Shown here one piece after another: positions 1-12,192 of a stretch of DNA of 64,000 nucleotides. Under the pieces are notes generated by a model. It made no database searches and was not told where the DNA came from. It was given only the letters and a program-made list of their open reading frames with translations. The first letter of the stretch is position 1. Each line of letters starts with the position of its first letter. Both the position numbers and the translations under genes were made by a program. This stretch comes from Tannerella forsythia (GTDB taxonomy: Bacteria; Bacteroidota; Bacteroidia; Bacteroidales; Tannerellaceae): positions 95,246 through 159,245 of the forward strand of contig NZ_JUET01000070.1 in the NCBI RefSeq assembly GCF_001006485.1, read 5' to 3'.

Positions 1-83
1 TCATAAAAGATTGGTTTATGCCTACGCTTAAGATTAGAAAAAGAAACCACATTGAAATATCAAAAGAAATATAATGAGAAGGA

Positions 84-116
84 GATGTGCCATACCTCAA
101 ACATCCATGGCACATC
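84..116. repeat. 10-bp inverted repeat beyond the V-ATPase operon
   Basis: GATGTGCCAT (84-93) and ATGGCACATC (107-116) are perfect inverted copies around a 13-nt loop. On the minus strand a moderately T-rich stretch follows. It could be a second, weaker terminator behind the one at 148-180, or the end of a gene left of the window. The hairpin is seen directly; its role is a guess. Confidence 0.4.
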
Positions 117-147
117 CCATTCCTATTGTTAAAGGGGCACTATCAGT

Positions 148-180
148 AAAAAAACAAAAAGACATGCTCTTTCGTTTTTT
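148..180 (-). terminator. Probable intrinsic terminator of the V-ATPase operon
   Basis: Read on the minus strand, an A-tract leads into a short hairpin (AAAGA, loop GCATG, TCTTT) followed by TTGTTTTTTT. It lies about 20 nt beyond the stop of the last operon gene, the K subunit. The A and T tracts on either side make it look bidirectional. The stem is short and AT-rich. Confidence 0.6.
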
Positions 181-201
181 CACTCTACTTGTTACCCCAT
201 A

Positions 202-2584
<2,383 letters not shown>

Positions 2585-2588
<4 letters not shown>

Positions 2589-3205
2589 GCTTCTACCTCC
2601 TTTTCTTTCTGCGCATTCCGCTTTTCCTGATTGTTACGCATGATTTTCTGCGATGATTTAGAGAGACTTTCCTCGTCTTCCATAAACCGTTTGACCTTCC
2701 GGATGGCATCTTTATAGCCGGGGATCTGTACCTTTTCGAACAAGTTGAGTTTCTGCGTCGTCTTACGTCGGGCACGTTCGAGCATATTCAGTTTGAGGTA
2801 AGTAAACTCCACCTCGATACCGGTTGTAGCCAGTGTCTTTAATAATTCGATCCCGTCGGCAAACCACGATGGCATGTTAAACAGGCTGTATTGTGCCGTC
2901 TCGAACTCGATCCCGTCCAGCACCGGCACCAATACACCGGCGATTTTCTTGGAAGAGAGTCCGACGTTCTTCACCGAAATCAGCTCCGGTCTGAACTCGT
3001 TCCAAAGCGCCATCATGAAATCGTACGTACGGATTTCCTTTTCCAGCCGGTCTTCCTGCACCGCGATTTCATCCTTCGTCCGCTTCACCTCCATACGCAA
3101 GGCGCTCTCCTTACTTTTTATGGTAGGGAGCGCACGTTCACGCACTTTCAACTGTTTATTGAGCGTGTGAAGCGAAGTCTTGTTGTATTGAAATTTAATC
3201 GCCAT
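2585..3205 (-). CDS. ntpD: V-type ATPase subunit D (central stalk)
   Basis: This 206-residue protein is mostly long charged helices, as expected for the central rotor shaft that turns inside the A3B3 head. The N-terminal KFQYNKTSLHTLNKQLKVRERALP and the C-terminal helix rich in Lys, Glu and Arg fit the D family. It lies between subunit B (about 31 bp away) and subunit I (4-bp overlap). No separate F subunit, the usual partner of D in the stalk, is recognisable in this operon. Confidence 0.93.
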
Positions 3206-3236
3206 ATCGTTTTTCGTTCATCTCCTGCACAAGGCC

Positions 3237-4562
3237 TCAACGGGCATCGCGCCAATACTTATCTACCAGCTCCTGCTTGATGTTGACTTCCGTCTGTTTG
3301 AAGTGTTTCGCAAACAGCGTCCATGCCACATCCAACATTTCCGTCGTGTCGAGATTCACGTCGATCGCCAGCAATCTCTCCGAATAATCTTTGGCGAAAG
3401 CCAGCGCACGTTCGTCGTAATCGGTCAGATCGAACCCGTTCTCCATTTTCGTCTTGGCATCAGCCGCATCGGCATAGAGACGTACGGCGGCATTCATCAC
3501 CTGCGGATGATCCTCGCGTGTCTTTTTACCGGTAACGAGCTGTTTCAGACGCGACAGTGAACGGAACGGATCGACGATAACCTTACCCACATCGCTGTCA
3601 CGACGCAAGTAAAGCTGTCCTTCGGTGATGTATCCCGTATTGTCCGGCACAGCGTGAGTGATATCGCCTCCGGAAAGGGTTGTTACGGCAATGATCGTAA
3701 TAGATCCGCCTTCGGGGAACTGCACCGCCTTTTCGTAAATTTTCGCCAGATCGGAGTAGAGCGATCCCGGCATGGAATCTTTCGACGGAATCTGGTCCAT
3801 ACGGTTCGAGACGATGGAAAGCGCATCGGCATAGTTCGTCATGTCGGTGAGCAGCACCAAGACTTTCTCGTTTTTTTCGACTGCGAAATATTCGGCCGCC
3901 GTCAGTGCCATATCGGGTACCAGAATACGTTCTACCGAAGGGTCTTCCGTCGTGTTGATAAAGCTGACGATGCGGTCGAGCGCTCCGGCATTGCTAAACG
4001 TATTTTTAAAGAACAAATAGTCGTCGTTTGTCATTCCCATGCCTCCCAATACGATTTTATCGGACTGAGCACGCAAGGCAACCATCGCCATCACCTGATT
4101 GAAGGGCTGGTCAGGATCGGCAAAGAACGGAATCTTCTGTCCGGTCACGAGCGTATTGTTCAGGTCAATACCGGCAATCCCCGTAGCGATCAGTTCCGAC
4201 GGCTGTTTACGTCGTACAGGGTTCACCGAAGGGCCACCGATTTCAACCTCACGACCTTCGGGAACGGGACCACCGTCTACCGGATCTCCGTATGCGTTAA
4301 AAAAGCGTCCGGCCAACTGATCACCCACCTTCAGCGAAGGAGCTTTGCCCATAAATACGACCTCCGCATTGGTACGGATCCCCTCGGTACCGGAAAACAC
4401 CTGCAGGGTCACTTCATCGTTGACCATCTTTACGACTTGCGCCAATTTCCCGTCGACCGTAGCCAGTTCGTCATATCCTACGCCTGTGGCTTTCAGAGAG
4501 CAGGTAGCCTTGGTTATCTGTGTGATTTTCGTAAATATCTTTTGAAATGCTTTTGTTGCCAT
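3237..4562 (-). CDS. ntpB: V-type ATPase subunit B (non-catalytic head subunit)
   Basis: This 441-residue protein is the regulatory, non-catalytic subunit of the A3B3 head. It has the beta-barrel N-terminus, the central nucleotide-binding fold without a canonical P-loop, and the conserved stretch LLTDMTNYADALSIVSNRMD near residues 230-255. It then has SMPGSLYSDLAKIYE, which is diagnostic of V/A-type B subunits. Length is normal. It starts 6 bp after the stop of subunit A and is clearly in the same operon. Confidence 0.96.
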   Translation of the reverse strand: MATKAFQKIFTKITQITKATCSLKATGVGYDELATVDGKLAQVVKMVNDEVTLQVFSGTEGIRTNAEVVFMGKAPSLKVGDQLAGRFFNAYGDPVDGGPVPEGREVEIGGPSVNPVRRKQPSELIATGIAGIDLNNTLVTGQKIPFFADPDQPFNQVMAMVALRAQSDKIVLGGMGMTNDDYLFFKNTFSNAGALDRIVSFINTTEDPSVERILVPDMALTAAEYFAVEKNEKVLVLLTDMTNYADALSIVSNRMDQIPSKDSMPGSLYSDLAKIYEKAVQFPEGGSITIIAVTTLSGGDITHAVPDNTGYITEGQLYLRRDSDVGKVIVDPFRSLSRLKQLVTGKKTREDHPQVMNAAVRLYADAADAKTKMENGFDLTDYDERALAFAKDYSERLLAIDVNLDTTEMLDVAWTLFAKHFKQTEVNIKQELVDKYWRDAR

Positions 4563-4568
4563 AATGGA

Positions 4569-6326
4569 TTATTTTTTATTTTTTTCATCGACCAATGCTT
4601 CTATCTGCCTGTCATATTCGAAGAACTTATCGCTCTTGTACTCCGCATAGTTCATCTGCTTAAAGAGGTTAATCATCCGTTTGAAATATTCGGAGACTTG
4701 CAGGAAGTCTTCAAAAGCAAAGTCGGTGCGACAGATATTGATGACTCTTTTCAACATGTATTCCTGCCGTTCGAGCGGACAGACGGAGTCTATCGCATCG
4801 AAAGCATCCTGTTGCAGGATGACGAAGTCGATCAGCTCCGATTTCCAGAAAGTCACGTGATAATCGACCGGAACCCCATCGTCACCGAGAATATCGATTT
4901 GTTCCGAGATTTCTTTTCCGCGCAACATACGCGTTTTTACTTCATTGACCATGCCGATCCAGTCGTCCGAAATATGCTTTGAGATATATTCGCCGAACTC
5001 CGGATATTCGAGATATTTCGAGTAGCTGTCGATCGGATTGACGGCCGGATAACGTTTACGGTCGGCACGCGCCTGCTCAAGGGCGTAAAAGCACCGGGCT
5101 ACTTTCTTCGTATTTTCCGTTACCGGCTCTTTCAGGTTTCCTCCGGCAGGCGATACGGTTCCGATAAAGGTTACGGAGCCGGTTTGGTGATTATTCAGCA
5201 CCACCATCCCGGCACGAGCGTAGAAGTTGGCTACGATGGCAGACAAGTCCATCGGAAAAGCATCGGGTCCGGGAAGTTCTTCCAACCGGTTCGACATCTC
5301 ACGTAACGCCTGCGCCCATCGCGACGTAGAGTCAGCCATAAGCAGCACTTTCAGTCCCATGCAACGGTAATATTCGGCGATCGTCATAGCCGTGTAAACG
5401 GATGCTTCACGTGCGGCGACAGGCATGTTCGACGTATTCGCGATAATAATCGTACGCTCCATTAACTTGCGTCCCGTATGCGGATCGATCAGCTCCGGAA
5501 ATTCGACGAAGATTTCCACCACCTCGTTGGCACGTTCGCCACAGGCTGCAATAATCACGATATCGGCTTCGGCCTGCTTCGATATGGCGTGCTGCAACAC
5601 GGTTTTTCCCGTACCGAACGGGCCGGGAATAAAGCCCGTCCCCCCTTCTACGATCGGATTCACCGTATCGATGATACGCACGCCTGTCTCAAGCAGCTTA
5701 TAGGGGCGCGGCTTTTCTTTATAGCAAACGATCGGCTTCTTTACCGGCCATTTCTGTATCATCGTAACGTCATGATCTTGCCCCACCTCATCGGTCACGA
5801 CAGCGATCGTATGCGTTACCCGATATTGTCCTTCGGGAACCACCGATTTTACTTTATATTTTCCTTCGAAAGTGAAGGGCACCATGATACGGTGCGGCTG
5901 CGAGTTTTCATCCACTTCGCCGAGCCACGAGCCGGCCTCTACCGTATCACCCGTATGTGCCAACGGTTTAAAATCCCAAAGCCGCTCGTCATTCAGCGGA
6001 TACGTGTACTCGCCCCGTTTGAGAAATACCCCGGTCATCTTGTCGAGGTCGTTCTGTAATCCGTCATAATTGCGGGAGAGCATACCCGGCCCCAGCGTTA
6101 CCTCGAGCATATGCCCCATAAACTCGGCCTCATCGCCGACCTTCATACCGCGCGTACTTTCAAACACTTGCACATATGCATTTCTTCCGATGACCTTAAT
6201 AACCTCGGACATCAACTTCACACCTCCGACGGTGATATAACAGATTTCATTCTGGGAAACAACCCCTTCAACCTCCACAGTCACTAAGTTCGAAACGATT
6301 CCCCTTACACTACCTTTCGTCGTCAT
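4569..6326 (-). CDS. ntpA: V-type ATPase catalytic subunit A
   Basis: This 585-residue protein is the ATP-hydrolysing or ATP-forming subunit of the head. The Walker A motif GPFGTGKT is near residue 235, followed by the GERANEVVE region with the catalytic glutamate and by LMADSTSRWAQALRE. The roughly 90-residue insertion near positions 120-200 (PVKK..KPRPY) is the non-homologous region that separates V/A-type A subunits from F-type beta. It is 3 bp downstream of the DUF2764 gene and 6 bp upstream of subunit B. Confidence 0.97.
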   Translation of the reverse strand: MTTKGSVRGIVSNLVTVEVEGVVSQNEICYITVGGVKLMSEVIKVIGRNAYVQVFESTRGMKVGDEAEFMGHMLEVTLGPGMLSRNYDGLQNDLDKMTGVFLKRGEYTYPLNDERLWDFKPLAHTGDTVEAGSWLGEVDENSQPHRIMVPFTFEGKYKVKSVVPEGQYRVTHTIAVVTDEVGQDHDVTMIQKWPVKKPIVCYKEKPRPYKLLETGVRIIDTVNPIVEGGTGFIPGPFGTGKTVLQHAISKQAEADIVIIAACGERANEVVEIFVEFPELIDPHTGRKLMERTIIIANTSNMPVAAREASVYTAMTIAEYYRCMGLKVLLMADSTSRWAQALREMSNRLEELPGPDAFPMDLSAIVANFYARAGMVVLNNHQTGSVTFIGTVSPAGGNLKEPVTENTKKVARCFYALEQARADRKRYPAVNPIDSYSKYLEYPEFGEYISKHISDDWIGMVNEVKTRMLRGKEISEQIDILGDDGVPVDYHVTFWKSELIDFVILQQDAFDAIDSVCPLERQEYMLKRVINICRTDFAFEDFLQVSEYFKRMINLFKQMNYAEYKSDKFFEYDRQIEALVDEKNKK

Positions 6327-6329
6327 ATC

Positions 6330-7199
6330 TTATTTTGTATTATTTCTTTTAAATTCGTCCAATACCCCGGCACTCTCTTTTTTCATGGTTTCCACCGTTT
6401 GTCGGAAGGTCTTTTCGCCCGCCGCCTTATCAAGCGCTGTCCAGCGTTCGATCATCTCGACCCGCAACAGGTAAGCAAAGACGCTCTCGAAATCGAACGT
6501 CTTAAAAAATGTATGTTCTTCGAGCCAGTTCCATTTCAGAAGGTCTATTTTTTTTTCACGCATAAGCAGATTCGTCTCTTCAGTCATACGGAGTAATTCG
6601 GGAAGATAATCGATGGTGTCACTCAGTCCGAAATCGCGTGTATTGGAGGTACGCAACACTTCAGCCACTTCATTGTCACCGACCAAGAACAGCTTCCTGT
6701 CCAGATCGTACTTGCGGCAGTTGATGGCAGTCAAAATATTCCCGATATTCAGATTCAGTTCGAACCATTGAACCATAAAATCGTTTTTCACCTCCATGGC
6801 ATATCGGTAATAACGGGCCGACAATCTGTCTTCCCAGGGGATATCGGACGTTTCGCCTTTCTCCATCGCCACTATATATTCTTTTATAAAGTCCCGGATA
6901 TATGCAGGAACAGCCGCATACCGAGGTGGCGTTTCATCTTCTCTCAAGGCCTGATAAAGCTGCTCAATGGCTTCGTACGGGATATTCCCCCGTTCGTCCC
7001 ACGGCATCTCTTTCTTCTGAAGAAACGACAACACATTCCGGTTATCGTACCGGAGAAAAAAATAAACAAACCGTTTTTGATCGCCTGCCGACAACATCGG
7101 CATGACTTCGTGTTTGAAATCAGCCACCGTATACATACGCTTACCATCATCGAGCGCAATATCGGGCAGCCCGGCGATTAGGTAGTAATATTTGCTCAT
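6330..7199 (-). CDS. DUF2764 protein of the V-ATPase operon (possible subunit C equivalent)
   Basis: This 289-residue soluble, mostly helical protein starts with YYYLIAGLPDIALDD. It has no catalytic motif that I can see. In Bacteroidetes a DUF2764 gene regularly sits between subunits E and A of the V-ATPase operon, where other bacteria encode subunit C. Its start overlaps the stop of subunit E by one base and its stop is 3 bp from subunit A, so it is translated with the complex. A socket-like role linking the central stalk to the rotor ring is an inference from position and helical content, not from clear similarity. Confidence 0.75.
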   Translation of the reverse strand: MSKYYYLIAGLPDIALDDGKRMYTVADFKHEVMPMLSAGDQKRFVYFFLRYDNRNVLSFLQKKEMPWDERGNIPYEAIEQLYQALREDETPPRYAAVPAYIRDFIKEYIVAMEKGETSDIPWEDRLSARYYRYAMEVKNDFMVQWFELNLNIGNILTAINCRKYDLDRKLFLVGDNEVAEVLRTSNTRDFGLSDTIDYLPELLRMTEETNLLMREKKIDLLKWNWLEEHTFFKTFDFESVFAYLLRVEMIERWTALDKAAGEKTFRQTVETMKKESAGVLDEFKRNNTK

Positions 7200-7789
7200 C
7201 AGAACAGGATATCAATGAGTTGAGGGCGCAAAAACTCCTTGAAATAGGTGATAAATTCTTCTTCTCCAAAGCTGATCTTATACGAACCGTCAGCCGGAGC
7301 AATGGAGAAGGACGTCTTCCGTCCGTTCACTTCTTCGATGGTGACACCTTGATTCAGCAGGTCAACGGCATTGGCTTGGAAGTACAATGTCAGCGCTTTC
7401 GCATCGGAGGTCTGAATGGAGATCGCACCGTTCTTCGTCCATTCCCGGGCTATTTCGAGCATCATCTTTTTCATAAAGTCCGCATCCGTCGATGCGGCTT
7501 TCACATTTTCGGAAGCCACTTTACCGGTGATCAGATTCGTGACTTCGCTCTTCAACGCTTCCACAGCCTGCGATGCAAACATTTTCAGCTCCGATACCGT
7601 ATTTTTCTTCCATTCGGCCGCCTCTTTGCGGGCTTGGGCCACGATCTCTTCCGCCTCTTCGCGAGCACTCTGCAGTATGTTCTGTTCTTCTGCCTTTGCT
7701 TGCGCAATAATACGGCCGGCCTCTTCATTCCCTTTTTCCACGCCTTCCCGATAGATTTTGTCGGTCAGTTCCTGAATTTTAGCATCCAT
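7199..7789 (-). CDS. ntpE: V-type ATPase subunit E (peripheral stalk)
   Basis: This 196-residue protein begins with a long Ala/Glu/Lys-rich coiled coil (residues 1-95, for example AEEQNILQSAREEAEEIVAQARKEAAEW) and ends in a compact C-terminal domain. That is the pattern of subunit E in the peripheral stalk. It is the first gene of the operon. The usual coiled-coil partner (G or H) is not encoded next to it in this window. A candidate -7 box lies about 40 bp upstream. Confidence 0.88.
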   Translation of the reverse strand: MDAKIQELTDKIYREGVEKGNEEAGRIIAQAKAEEQNILQSAREEAEEIVAQARKEAAEWKKNTVSELKMFASQAVEALKSEVTNLITGKVASENVKAASTDADFMKKMMLEIAREWTKNGAISIQTSDAKALTLYFQANAVDLLNQGVTIEEVNGRKTSFSIAPADGSYKISFGEEEFITYFKEFLRPQLIDILF

Positions 7790-7828
7790 AAATCTTGTGA
7801 TTCATTTATTTATTGTATGTTCCGGGTA

Positions 7829-7836
7829 CAAAAATA
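7829..7836 (-). promoter_or_regulatory. Candidate -7 box for the V-ATPase operon
   Basis: TATTTTTG on the minus strand matches the Bacteroidetes -7 consensus TAnnTTTG. It lies about 40 bp upstream of the subunit E start. I see no clear TTTG at the -33 position, so support comes from the -7 box and position alone. Confidence 0.45.
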
Positions 7837-7954
7837 ACATTTTTCTTTTAAATCCTTAATGGTTTACGGAAACGAAAAACGTAAAAAAGAGCATTTATAA
7901 ATGTGTATATCTCAATAAATCCCTGCAAAACAAAACAGAAAACAAAAAATAGCT

Positions 7955-7962
7955 TATCTTTG
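7955..7962 (+). promoter_or_regulatory. Candidate -7 box for the sensor kinase gene
   Basis: TATCTTTG matches TAnnTTTG and precedes the sensor kinase gene by about 90 bp. The divergent intergenic stretch (7790-8053) is AT-rich and also holds the V-ATPase promoter. No good -33 TTTG is visible at the expected spacing. Confidence 0.45.
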
Positions 7963-8053
7963 CCACAAATAGAACAAATACGCCGGAGAAACTGTCAGAC
8001 TCTCCATTTATCGGGTAAGGCGCTGTTTTTCGGGCAAGCTAAGAATTGAGCAC

Positions 8054-11000
8054 ATGCGATATCTTCTGCACATCTGCGCGTTTGTTATCGACGGAATCCG
8101 TTTCCGTCTCGTTCTTTGCATGTATACCGTTTTATGGTTCTTGTCATTCTTCGTTTCCCCGGCTTCTGCCCAACCTGTTCCCTTACCCCTGAATCCCAAA
8201 ACCGAGGAATATTTCTTCGAAGAGGTAAAATTGCCGGGCGGTACTCCTATTCGCGACGTGATTGCCCTGCAGGAAGATCGTCAAGGCTTTATCTGGCTGG
8301 CCGGTAAACACGGCCTGTTCAGGTACGACGGACACGATTTCAAAATCTTCCGCCATACGCCCGGCGATGACAAATCGATTGTCGACACCGAGCTCTGGTC
8401 GCTTTACATGCTGGGCGACACCTTGCTGTGTGTAGGGACGACCCACGGCGTCTCACTGATCGACATCCGGACAGATCGCATCACCAACCTGCCGAACGAT
8501 ACGGAGGGCAATCCGGTCGGCTATGTCAGTTGTTTTTATCAGGATGAGGCGGGAATCCTGTGGATCGGGGGACTGGAAGGGTTATACAGTATGAAGCCGG
8601 ATTTGTCGGGCATCGTCCATCACCCTCTTCCCCCTGTGACGAAAGAAAAGTCACTCTTTGGCAACCGGGTTTACGATATCGTTTCTCATACGATGGACAG
8701 CAACCGGCTGATGCTGGCGACCGTTGCCGGACTGGTCAGCTTCGACAAAAAGAAGAGCGCCTTTCACCAACTCCACCCCAATACACAAGCCACCTCCCGG
8801 CACTCGCAACCGGGAGTATACAAGTTTGTAAAAGAAGGAAATTACCTCTGGGTATTGAGCTGGATATCCGGAATGCCCCGTTTCGACATGGCCACTGAGC
8901 AATGGGAAAATCTGGCATATCCTAAACCGGGCGACCGCCTCGAAACCACCTCGAACGTATGGGCGGTAAGTGATTTTATGGAGAAAAACGCAAACGAGCT
9001 CTGGATATGCGACTGGGATCGCGGGCTTTTTATTTTCGACAAAAACGAACAACAACTGAAACCGCTTGAAGGCAGATCGAATTGTGAGGCTCTCAAGAAC
9101 CCCCGCATGAGCATATTCATGCAACGCGACAGCACCCTGTGGTTAGCCAACTACGATGGCCTGTGGAGGCAGAACCGCAAAAAAAATCGCTTTCGCCGTG
9201 TGAACATGCCATACAGCTATTCGTGGATCATGCCTGTATGGCATGACGAAACAACCGAGAATTACTATTTCGGAATGGTCCATCAAAGCTACGGAATAGC
9301 TGACTGGAGCGCCCGGACTCACTCGTGGCATTTTCTGCAAACGGAAACCGACCGGCGGGAGGAATTAAGTACTTACGATATTTTTAAGGACCATCGCGGA
9401 GTCCTCTGGGTTGGGACGTATCGGCGGGGTTTGTGGTATGTAGATCAGGAAAGCCGGCAACTGAAACGTTTTCTGTTGCCCGACGGCAAGCAACCGGAAG
9501 CTATCGGCCGGACGATATACAAGATTTTCGAGGATAGCCGGCACAATCTATGGATAGGGACTGGAAGAAGAGGAATCGCATGTATCAATGCACAGCGCAA
9601 CAACCTACGTAGCTTCCTTCATGTGCCGGGCGATTCGACTTCGCTGATAGACGGCACGCACTTCAGGGCGATTGCCGAAGACTCATACGGGCGCATCTGG
9701 ATCGGAAACCATCGGGGATTTTGCACGTTCGACCCCCCAACCGGAACATTTTCGCAAGAGATTCCCTGCAAGCTGTATGCGACCGGTATCAAACCCGGTG
9801 AGACCTACTCGATTGTAACAGACACCACCGGCACGATGTGGATGACCATCGTAGGACAGGGCTTGGTCCGAATCAGAGAAAATCAACAAGGTACCTTCCG
9901 GTTCAGAACGTACCAGACTGACGACGGGCTGAAAGACCTCTCCGTACGGTACATGACCAAGGACAGGGAAGGCAACTTGTGGATCGTAAACAACGGATTG
10001 CTCTATTTCAACCCCTATGACGAATCGTTTATGTTGACCGACACCCAAAACGGATTGATCGAAAACCTCGGAGGCGACGACCGGATTAACATCGATGGTT
10101 ATGGCAACGTCTTTGCCGGCAATCAGGTTGGCACCGGATGGACGAAGGAGGCGCAGAGTCTGGCTCGGTCGAACGTGGTGAATCTGCTTATCGAACATGT
10201 CTTAGTCAACGGTGAATCGTTCGACTGGAAAATGGAGGACGAGGTGCCGCTCCGCCTCTCTTCGATGGACGACCAGCACAATCTCACCTTCCGCTATACC
10301 GCCGTCTGCTTCAATGAATACGAGCAAGTACGTTACCGCTATCGCCTCGAGGGGCTGGAGTCGGAGTGGAATCCGCCGACGAAGAATCTCGAAGCGCGCT
10401 ACACCAACCTGCCTCCCGGGAAGTACCGCTTCATCGTCGACGTGGCATACAAAGGCAACTGGCTCGGATACAACCGAACGGTCCGCTTCGAGATACGTCA
10501 GGCCTTTTGGGAAACACCGTGGTTTATCGCCATGCTACTCCTCGCCGTAGCAACGATTATCGCAGCCATCTACCTGAACCGGCGCCACCATCTGGAAAAA
10601 CAAAGAAGAATCCGGCTTAAAATCGCCTCCGACTTGCACGACGACATAGGCTCCACCCTCAGCAGCATCTCCATCATGAGTTCTCTGCTGCAGGTACAGC
10701 ACCCCGAAGATGACAGCTGTTCCTATACCAGAGACATGCTCCACGAAATCGGGACGAACGCACAAAATATGCTTGAGTCCATGGACGATATTATCTGGTC
10801 CGTCCTCCCCGCAAACGACGAATTTCGAACCCTCATCCTTCGTCTTCGCGAATATGCCATCCCACTCTTCGAATCGAAAGACATCCGTTTCAGCATTACG
10901 GCACCCGAAGCCCTGTATTCACAAACGATCGTCATGGATAAACGACGCAATATTTTCCTGATTGCCAAAGAGGCTGTGAACAACCTCATGAAATATTCCG

Positions 11001-11215
11001 AATGCACCGAAGCCTTGATCGAATTTGCCTTTTCCCGTTCCGTTCTCCGCTTAGTCATCAGCGACAATGGTAAAGGCTTTGACCCCTCAAAAAAATATGA
11101 CCGGAGCGGTCTGCCCAATATGAAGTTTCGTGCCGAGAAGATCGGAGGGAAATTGAGCATCCGCTCCGAAGCAGGAAAAGGAACGAGCATCAAACTCACG
11201 GTAAAAATAACGTGA
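8054..11215 (+). CDS. Periplasmic beta-propeller sensor histidine kinase
   Basis: This 1053-residue membrane sensor begins with a signal peptide. The alternative start at 8120 would give a more standard one ending in SPASAQ. Residues of about 60-700 are two-component-regulator propeller repeats (IWLAGKHGLFRYDG, LWIGGLEGLYS, LWIGTGRRGI and similar). A Y_Y_Y-type beta-sandwich follows at about 715-790, a membrane helix near 815-835 (WFIAMLLLAVATIIAAIYL), and a HisKA_3 dimerisation helix with SDLHDDIGS, where H862 should be phosphorylated. A HATPase domain with NLMKYSE and SDNGKGF ends the protein. HisKA_3 kinases pair with NarL-type regulators, and one follows 208 bp downstream. The ligand is unknown. 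Confidence 0.93.
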   Translation: MRYLLHICAFVIDGIRFRLVLCMYTVLWFLSFFVSPASAQPVPLPLNPKTEEYFFEEVKLPGGTPIRDVIALQEDRQGFIWLAGKHGLFRYDGHDFKIFRHTPGDDKSIVDTELWSLYMLGDTLLCVGTTHGVSLIDIRTDRITNLPNDTEGNPVGYVSCFYQDEAGILWIGGLEGLYSMKPDLSGIVHHPLPPVTKEKSLFGNRVYDIVSHTMDSNRLMLATVAGLVSFDKKKSAFHQLHPNTQATSRHSQPGVYKFVKEGNYLWVLSWISGMPRFDMATEQWENLAYPKPGDRLETTSNVWAVSDFMEKNANELWICDWDRGLFIFDKNEQQLKPLEGRSNCEALKNPRMSIFMQRDSTLWLANYDGLWRQNRKKNRFRRVNMPYSYSWIMPVWHDETTENYYFGMVHQSYGIADWSARTHSWHFLQTETDRREELSTYDIFKDHRGVLWVGTYRRGLWYVDQESRQLKRFLLPDGKQPEAIGRTIYKIFEDSRHNLWIGTGRRGIACINAQRNNLRSFLHVPGDSTSLIDGTHFRAIAEDSYGRIWIGNHRGFCTFDPPTGTFSQEIPCKLYATGIKPGETYSIVTDTTGTMWMTIVGQGLVRIRENQQGTFRFRTYQTDDGLKDLSVRYMTKDREGNLWIVNNGLLYFNPYDESFMLTDTQNGLIENLGGDDRINIDGYGNVFAGNQVGTGWTKEAQSLARSNVVNLLIEHVLVNGESFDWKMEDEVPLRLSSMDDQHNLTFRYTAVCFNEYEQVRYRYRLEGLESEWNPPTKNLEARYTNLPPGKYRFIVDVAYKGNWLGYNRTVRFEIRQAFWETPWFIAMLLLAVATIIAAIYLNRRHHLEKQRRIRLKIASDLHDDIGSTLSSISIMSSLLQVQHPEDDSCSYTRDMLHEIGTNAQNMLESMDDIIWSVLPANDEFRTLILRLREYAIPLFESKDIRFSITAPEALYSQTIVMDKRRNIFLIAKEAVNNLMKYSECTEALIEFAFSRSVLRLVISDNGKGFDPSKKYDRSGLPNMKFRAEKIGGKLSIRSEAGKGTSIKLTVKIT

Positions 11216-11341
11216 CGCTCTCCCAATAAATTCCGTCTGACTAATCAAATATCATAAAATTCACCGAATATGTTTGCAAATCAACGAGATGTAGAGTCAA
11301 CAAAAAGGTTTCACGCCATTCAAGAACAAACCGTTAAAAAA

Positions 11342-11395
11342 GCAAAAATCATATATTTATATGATTGACAAACGGCCCGAAATGATGTAATATTG
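11342..11395 (+). promoter_or_regulatory. Near-palindromic element with promoter upstream of the response regulator
   Basis: The 29-bp segment 11342-11370 contains the 18-bp near-palindrome ATCATATATTTATATGAT and ends in TTGACA. After 17 bp comes TAATATTG (11388-11395), one base from the -7 consensus. The same 29 bp, with the same 17-bp gap to a -7 box, occurs on the minus strand at 30941-30969. The element is 54 bp from the start codon. Seen directly: the repeat and its spacing. Inferred: an operator or activator site, possibly for this regulator itself. Confidence 0.6.
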
Positions 11396-11423
11396 CAGAA
11401 GTATATCATAATCCCCAAAAACA

Positions 11424-12065
11424 ATGGAAAAGCAGATAAAAGTAGCCGTATACGAAGACAACTACGCATTGCGAGAAGGTCTGACATACCTGATAAAAGG
11501 TTCTGAAATGATGCAGTTTGCAGGAGCATGGGGCGATTGTCTTGATATCCTCAAAAACTGTGAGAACGAACGTCCTGATATCATCATCATGGATATTGAC
11601 ATGCCTTACCTCTCAGGCATCGAGGCTACACGATTGGTAAAGGACGCCTATCCCGAAATCAATGTTATGATGCTCACCGTGTTCGAAGACCGGGAAAAGA
11701 TTTTCGATGCGCTGTGTGCAGGAGCGACCGGTTATCTGCTCAAGAAAATGTCGGCCGTACAAATCATCGAATCGATCATCGAATTAGCTAACGGCGGATC
11801 GCCCATGTCGAGCGAGATTGCCCGCAAAGTACTCGAATTTTTCGCCCATCCCGATAAGAAGAATAAAAACACCTACGACCTCTCCCTACGTGAGTTCGAC
11901 GTACTCAAACGGCTGATCGCAGGAGACAGCTATAAGATGATTGCGCAAAACTGTAACATCTCCGTCGGCACGGTCTGTTCACATATTCACAGCATCTATC
12001 ACAAACTGGCCGTAAACTCCAAATCGGAAGCCATAATCAAAGCGATCAAAGAAAGACTGGTATAG
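11424..12065 (+). CDS. NarL/LuxR-family response regulator
   Basis: This 213-residue protein has a receiver domain (residues 5-120) with phosphate acceptor D57 in IIIMDIDMPYLSG. A C-terminal LuxR-type helix-turn-helix occupies about 150-210 (LSLREFDVLKRL ... ISVGTVCSHIHSIYHKL). It is the natural partner of the HisKA_3 kinase just upstream and probably acts as a DNA-binding regulator. It has its own upstream element (11342-11395), so it may be expressed separately from the kinase and may control itself. Its targets are unknown; the copy of that element near 30941 suggests the surface locus. Confidence 0.93.
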   Translation: MEKQIKVAVYEDNYALREGLTYLIKGSEMMQFAGAWGDCLDILKNCENERPDIIIMDIDMPYLSGIEATRLVKDAYPEINVMMLTVFEDREKIFDALCAGATGYLLKKMSAVQIIESIIELANGGSPMSSEIARKVLEFFAHPDKKNKNTYDLSLREFDVLKRLIAGDSYKMIAQNCNISVGTVCSHIHSIYHKLAVNSKSEAIIKAIKERLV

Positions 12066-12137
12066 CCGCTCCCCCCGCAAGATGCGGCTTTCGATAGCTT
12101 GAGCGGTCAGCCCTGCAAATTCTCCCTTTGAAGGGAT

Positions 12138-12192
12138 AACATCCCCCTTCGCTACGCTCTTCCCCCCTTTGAAGGGGGGCTGGGGGGATGTT
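12138..12192. repeat. C/G-rich palindromic repeat (CCCCCTTTGAAGGGGG family)
   Basis: The ends AACATCCCCC and GGGGGATGTT are inverted copies, and the centre contains CCCCCCTTTGAAGGGGGG. Related copies are at 14781-14870, 15333-15421 and 29962-29994. The two larger ones flank or overlap the DUF559 gene. Confidence 0.75.

Noticed and set aside
3654-4982. A 442-codon open frame on the plus strand opposite V-ATPase subunits B and A
   Set aside because: It is the mirror of highly conserved genes, its translation has no family features, and the opposite strand explains the region fully.
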